Source: Treponema sp.
GTDB taxonomy: Bacteria; Spirochaetota; Spirochaetia; Treponematales; Treponemataceae
Length of the DNA: 15,223 bases
Direction of reading: 5' to 3'
NCBI GenBank assembly: GCA_016290335.1
Contig: JAEETM010000080.1
Coordinates: forward strand, 1-15,223
Part shown: positions 13,550-15,223 of the stretch, piece by piece
Numbering within the stretch: position 1 is the stretch's first letter
Layout of the letters: each line of letters begins with the position of its first letter
Notes under the pieces: generated by a model
What the model saw: the letters and a program-made list of their open reading frames with translations, nothing else
What the model was told of the DNA's origin: nothing
Databases searched by the model: none
Position numbers and translations under genes: made by a program

Positions 13550-14551
13550 CTATATCATCTCATTTAGCAGCAAGCGCTTAATTATCCAGGCCAAAGCAAG
13601 CATTATGCTTCCAAAAAGCAGAAACTTATCGTACAAAAGTTCATTCATTGTTTTATACGTAAAGCTCTGCGTTACATTTTCTGTCTTTGCAACATTGCTC
13701 AAAGTTATCATAAGCTCATCACTTGTCTTAACTTCAAAATACCGGCCATTTGCAAGTGAAGAGATTTTCCGCAAAGAAGCCGAATTGAAGTTTGAATCAA
13801 GATAACCCGAATAAAGCTTACCGGTAGAAGGATCCGTGTACTCAATCGGAACAGAACCTTTAGAACCAATTCCCACAACGTAAATTGTTATATTGTTATC
13901 TGCCGCTAAATCAGCCGCAGTTTCAGGATGAATTGCACCTGCATTGTTTTCACCATCAGTCATCAGAACAATACATTTTTTTGGAGCCTTTGATGAAGCA
14001 AGATGGCACACCGCTGTACTGAGCCCATCACCAATAGCCGAACCGTTCCCCAGGATTCCAACGTGTATATCATCAATCCTCTTTTTAAATGCGTTATGGT
14101 CGCTCGTTGGCGGAACAAAAACAGAAGCATCACTTCCAAGAACTACAATTCCAAACCTGAAGCCTTCGTAATCCTGCGAAACAAGCTTGATTGTATTTTT
14201 AGCTGCTTCCAGACGGGTTCCGCCATCAATATCCTTAGCCGCCATGGAAGGACTTGTATCTACAACAAAAATTACATCTGTACCGAGTGAAGTATAAACC
14301 TTTTCCTGCCATGAAATTACAGGGTCAGCAAAGGCAGCAATAACTGCCAGAAAACCGGCACCCATTATGATTCTGGCAAAAATAGAAACTACACGTCTTG
14401 TCTTTCCGCTCCACTTAAAGGCCTTTCCGTTCCAGTCTGCAAGAACAGCAGGAAAAGTAATCTTTGTAAAAATCTTGAGCTTTCGTAAAAGATAGAGAAG
14501 CGGAATCAAAAGAAGCAATAAAAACGCAGCAGGATTTTGGAAGCTAGGCAT
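13550..14551 (-). CDS. batA: BatA, membrane-anchored VWA-domain protein
   Basis: Protein of 333 aa. Membrane segments lie at about 8-23, 57-75 and 309-327, with the von Willebrand A domain between the last two (about 90-285). Its MIDAS residues are D98-T-S100-P-S102 (VVDTSPSM), S171 (GNGSAIGDG) in place of the more usual Thr, and D199 (MTDGEN). This layout, with a VWA domain held between N- and C-terminal anchors, is that of BatA. VWA domains bind partners through the metal. A strong AGGAGG on the bottom strand precedes the ATG, inside the end of the upstream gene, which it overlaps by 8 nt, so translation is coupled. The BatB-BatC gene follows after 90 nt. Confidence 0.93.
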   Translation of the reverse strand: MPSFQNPAAFLLLLLIPLLYLLRKLKIFTKITFPAVLADWNGKAFKWSGKTRRVVSIFARIIMGAGFLAVIAAFADPVISWQEKVYTSLGTDVIFVVDTSPSMAAKDIDGGTRLEAAKNTIKLVSQDYEGFRFGIVVLGSDASVFVPPTSDHNAFKKRIDDIHVGILGNGSAIGDGLSTAVCHLASSKAPKKCIVLMTDGENNAGAIHPETAADLAADNNITIYVVGIGSKGSVPIEYTDPSTGKLYSGYLDSNFNSASLRKISSLANGRYFEVKTSDELMITLSNVAKTENVTQSFTYKTMNELLYDKFLLFGSIMLALAWIIKRLLLNEMI

Positions 14552-15223
14552 TTTCAGAATCCTCCTTAGCGTTTGATTTTTCAGTTACTGTATCTTTCTC
14601 TGCCGAAATTGATTTTTCGGATTTAGTATTTTCAATGGTTTCAATATCGTTAATTAATTTTTTTACAAGCGCTGGCTTTTCATCATCACCAAACTTAGAA
14701 GCAGAGCTGTAGCGGATATAATCTGTGCGCACAAACGCAATTACAACATCATCATACGCATCCTGTTTTTCTTCACTAAGTAAACCGCCGGTAAGCTTTG
14801 TAAAAGCAGCAGAAAGCTCGGAGCTGACGGTTTTAGAAAAAGGATAATCAAAACGCTTTTCAAGATAAGTTCGCAGAGTCTTCTGGATTTCGGCTGCACT
14901 CTCATTGTCTGATAGCTGAGTATTTTTAGCAATTTTTCCAAGCTGCTTAATTGTGCGTCTTCTGTTGCTGTTATTTTTTGCAGAACTTACAATCCTTGTT
15001 ATAAAAAAGGCAACATCCTTGTGTTTAACAATTAGCCTGATTCCAACTATAAGAACGAGGATTGCAGCGATTAAACTGCCGTAAAGCTTGTAGATTGTTC
15101 CAGGCAATAGAAGTGGTGAAGCAGAATCGCGGAGTGTTGTGATTGAGTCCTTCTGCGTGAGGGAAACAATGTTCACCGGGTTAAAGTGGATAATCATTTC
15201 ATCGGAGGAAGCTTCTGCACCAG
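14544..15223 (-). CDS. Bat-cluster membrane protein, 5' end beyond the window
   Basis: The frame is open to the right edge (the codons before the first visible Met read GAEASSDE), so the ATG at 15197 is probably internal and the gene is cut. From that Met, residues 1-35 look like the end of a beta-rich periplasmic domain (IIHFNPVNIVSL), a single membrane segment is at about 36-57, and a 160-residue cytoplasmic tail follows, basic near the membrane and highly charged at the end (198-217). This topology is like the DUF4381-type or BatD-like proteins that sit in Bat operons between the DUF58 protein and BatA, but I cannot assign it firmly. Its last 8 nt overlap batA. Confidence 0.75.
   Translation of the reverse strand, partial: GAEASSDEMIIHFNPVNIVSLTQKDSITTLRDSASPLLLPGTIYKLYGSLIAAILVLIVGIRLIVKHKDVAFFITRIVSSAKNNSNRRRTIKQLGKIAKNTQLSDNESAAEIQKTLRTYLEKRFDYPFSKTVSSELSAAFTKLTGGLLSEEKQDAYDDVVIAFVRTDYIRYSSASKFGDDEKPALVKKLINDIETIENTKSEKSISAEKDTVTEKSNAKEDSENA

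Noticed and set aside
15195..15197. ATG at 15197 as the true start of the last gene
   Set aside because: The frame continues without a stop to the window edge and the sequence after the Met looks like the inside of a beta domain, with no signal peptide.

Overview
The window looks like chromosome of a host-associated spirochaete of the genus Treponema, of the rumen/gut type. This is inferred from the low-to-moderate GC, the bottom-strand aerotolerance (Bat) gene run, a plant cell-wall esterase, and the style of the tyrS, infA and dksA genes. No comparison to a database was possible. There are no rRNA or tRNA genes, no CRISPR array and no transposase.

Layout. Bases 1-623 (+) hold the 3' part of a CE2-type acetyl-esterase gene. 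It faces an ABC-F ATPase gene (658-2667, -) preceded by an SH3-domain lipoprotein gene (2692-4041, -). A divergent intergenic region (4042-4180) leads to a gene for a REC-STAS-REC signalling protein (4181-5434, +), followed closely by a PHP-family phosphatase gene (5450-6343, +). A DksA-type transcription factor gene (6348-6704, -) and infA (6867-7085, +) diverge from back-to-back promoters. tyrS (7370-8602, +) comes next, behind a 240-nt leader, and ends at a strong bidirectional terminator (8604-8636). Everything from there to the right edge is on the bottom strand. Read in transcription order it is: a membrane protein of the Bat cluster (cut by the window edge), BatA, a BatB-BatC fusion, BatD with an added SH3 domain, an Smr-domain protein, a membrane-anchored J-domain protein, and a small two-TM protein. 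Spacing is tight and this could be one long operon.

The most interesting region is the tyrS leader (about 7131-7331). It contains a near-consensus promoter, a 34-codon ORF that starts almost at the predicted transcript 5' end, and three Tyr codons within six codons. A strong intrinsic terminator follows. A segment inside the ORF is complementary to the left arm of that terminator. Together these have the form of a ribosome-mediated transcription attenuator for tyrosyl-tRNA synthetase. It does not have T-box landmarks.

Other notable items are: a repeat family seen twice, with a shared loop and flanks but covarying stem arms; a palindrome-rich segment inserted in frame in the ABC-F gene; three starts that look leaderless; an internal lipobox at the BatB-BatC junction; and a GC-rich patch over the Smr catalytic domain.
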